This document shows positions 14,179 to 14,298 of a DNA stretch of 14,298 nt, one piece after another. The stretch is taken from contig JAOAPP010000740.1 of the NCBI GenBank assembly GCA_025462985.1, forward strand, positions 1 through 14,298. The letters run 5' to 3'. A program made the translations under genes and the position numbers. Under the pieces are notes generated by a model, which made no database searches, was not told the DNA's origin, and saw nothing but the letters and a program-made list of their open reading frames with translations. The stretch's first letter is position 1; each line of letters begins with the position of its first letter. The stretch comes from Bryobacterales bacterium (lineage in GTDB: Bacteria; Acidobacteriota; Terriglobia; Bryobacterales; Bryobacteraceae).

Positions 14179-14298
14179 TTGAACTGGCTATTCTGGTCCT
14201 TCCTATCGGCCTGTTTTGCCGCAGCGACTGCGATTCTGGCGAAATTAGGCGTAGAAGGCGTTGATCCGAATTTTGCTACAGCCGTGAGAACAACAGTT
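14179..14298 (+). CDS. EamA-family small membrane transporter (5' part only)
   Basis: Forty codons are visible before the window ends. From a TTG start the protein reads NWLFWSFLSACFAAATAILA and then KLGVEGVDPNFATAVRTTV. This matches the first transmembrane helix and following loop of short EamA/DMT-superfamily proteins (about 140 residues, half the size of the ten-helix members). The Lys-hydrophobic-Gly-(V/I)-x-x-(V/I)-D-P-x-x-A-T-x-(I/V)-R pattern is characteristic. These are inner-membrane carriers of small metabolites, or in the SMR-like cases multidrug or lipid-linked sugar carriers; the substrate here is unknown. GGAG eight bases upstream supports the start. Confidence 0.8.
   Translation, partial: MNWLFWSFLSACFAAATAILAKLGVEGVDPNFATAVRTTV

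Noticed and set aside
1..14298. Search for CRISPR arrays, IS ends, attachment sites, tRNA or rRNA genes
   Set aside because: No direct-repeat arrays, transposase motifs or cloverleaf-like sequences were noticed by eye; nearly all the DNA is coding.

Overview
The window looks like a chromosomal segment of an Acidobacteriota bacterium (order uncertain, possibly Bryobacterales-like). This rests on moderately GC-rich coding DNA by eye and on a secreted von Willebrand A protein resembling the acidobacterial 'VWFA-related' family at the left edge. No rRNA, tRNA, CRISPR, insertion sequence or phage gene was seen. Family assignments come from reading motifs; no search was run.

Layout. Positions 1-10828 are one long minus-strand block. 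In transcription order (right to left) it holds: a CmoB-like SAM methyltransferase (10055-10828), a cytoplasmic clan GH-A glycosidase-like protein whose barrel appears circularly permuted (9095-9982), a 267-bp gap, a dTDP-L-rhamnose 4-epimerase-like SDR (7712-8827), a CDP-paratose 2-epimerase-like SDR (6651-7712), a B12-binding radical SAM enzyme (5365-6651), a GT4 glycosyltransferase (4254-5375), three tandem CgeB-like glycosyltransferases (3115-4257, 2012-3118, 876-2015), and the partial VWA gene (1-860). From the first SDR to the last CgeB-like gene every junction overlaps by 1-11 bp, so these seven genes are almost certainly one translationally coupled operon.

The plus strand carries a histidine phosphatase (10827-11426), whose ATG overlaps the methyltransferase ATG head to head, then a soluble PAS-PAS histidine kinase (11492-13051). 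The kinase converges on, and overlaps by 94 bp, a minus-strand TPR/heptosyltransferase-fold protein (12958-14070). Diverging from that gene, the right edge holds the start of a small EamA-type membrane protein (14179-14298).

How the genes may work together. The two epimerases would supply unusual nucleotide sugars, the radical SAM enzyme and the methyltransferase would decorate a sugar or intermediate, four glycosyltransferases would assemble it, and the permuted glycosidase-like protein would trim, transfer or bind the glycan in the cytoplasm. No nucleotidyltransferase, flippase or polymerase is visible in the cassette. The combination resembles a sporadic, functionally uncharacterised glycan cassette that I recall by TIGRFAM family names (TIGR04290 methyltransferase, TIGR04295 B12/radical SAM). 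That recollection is unchecked. The product is unknown.
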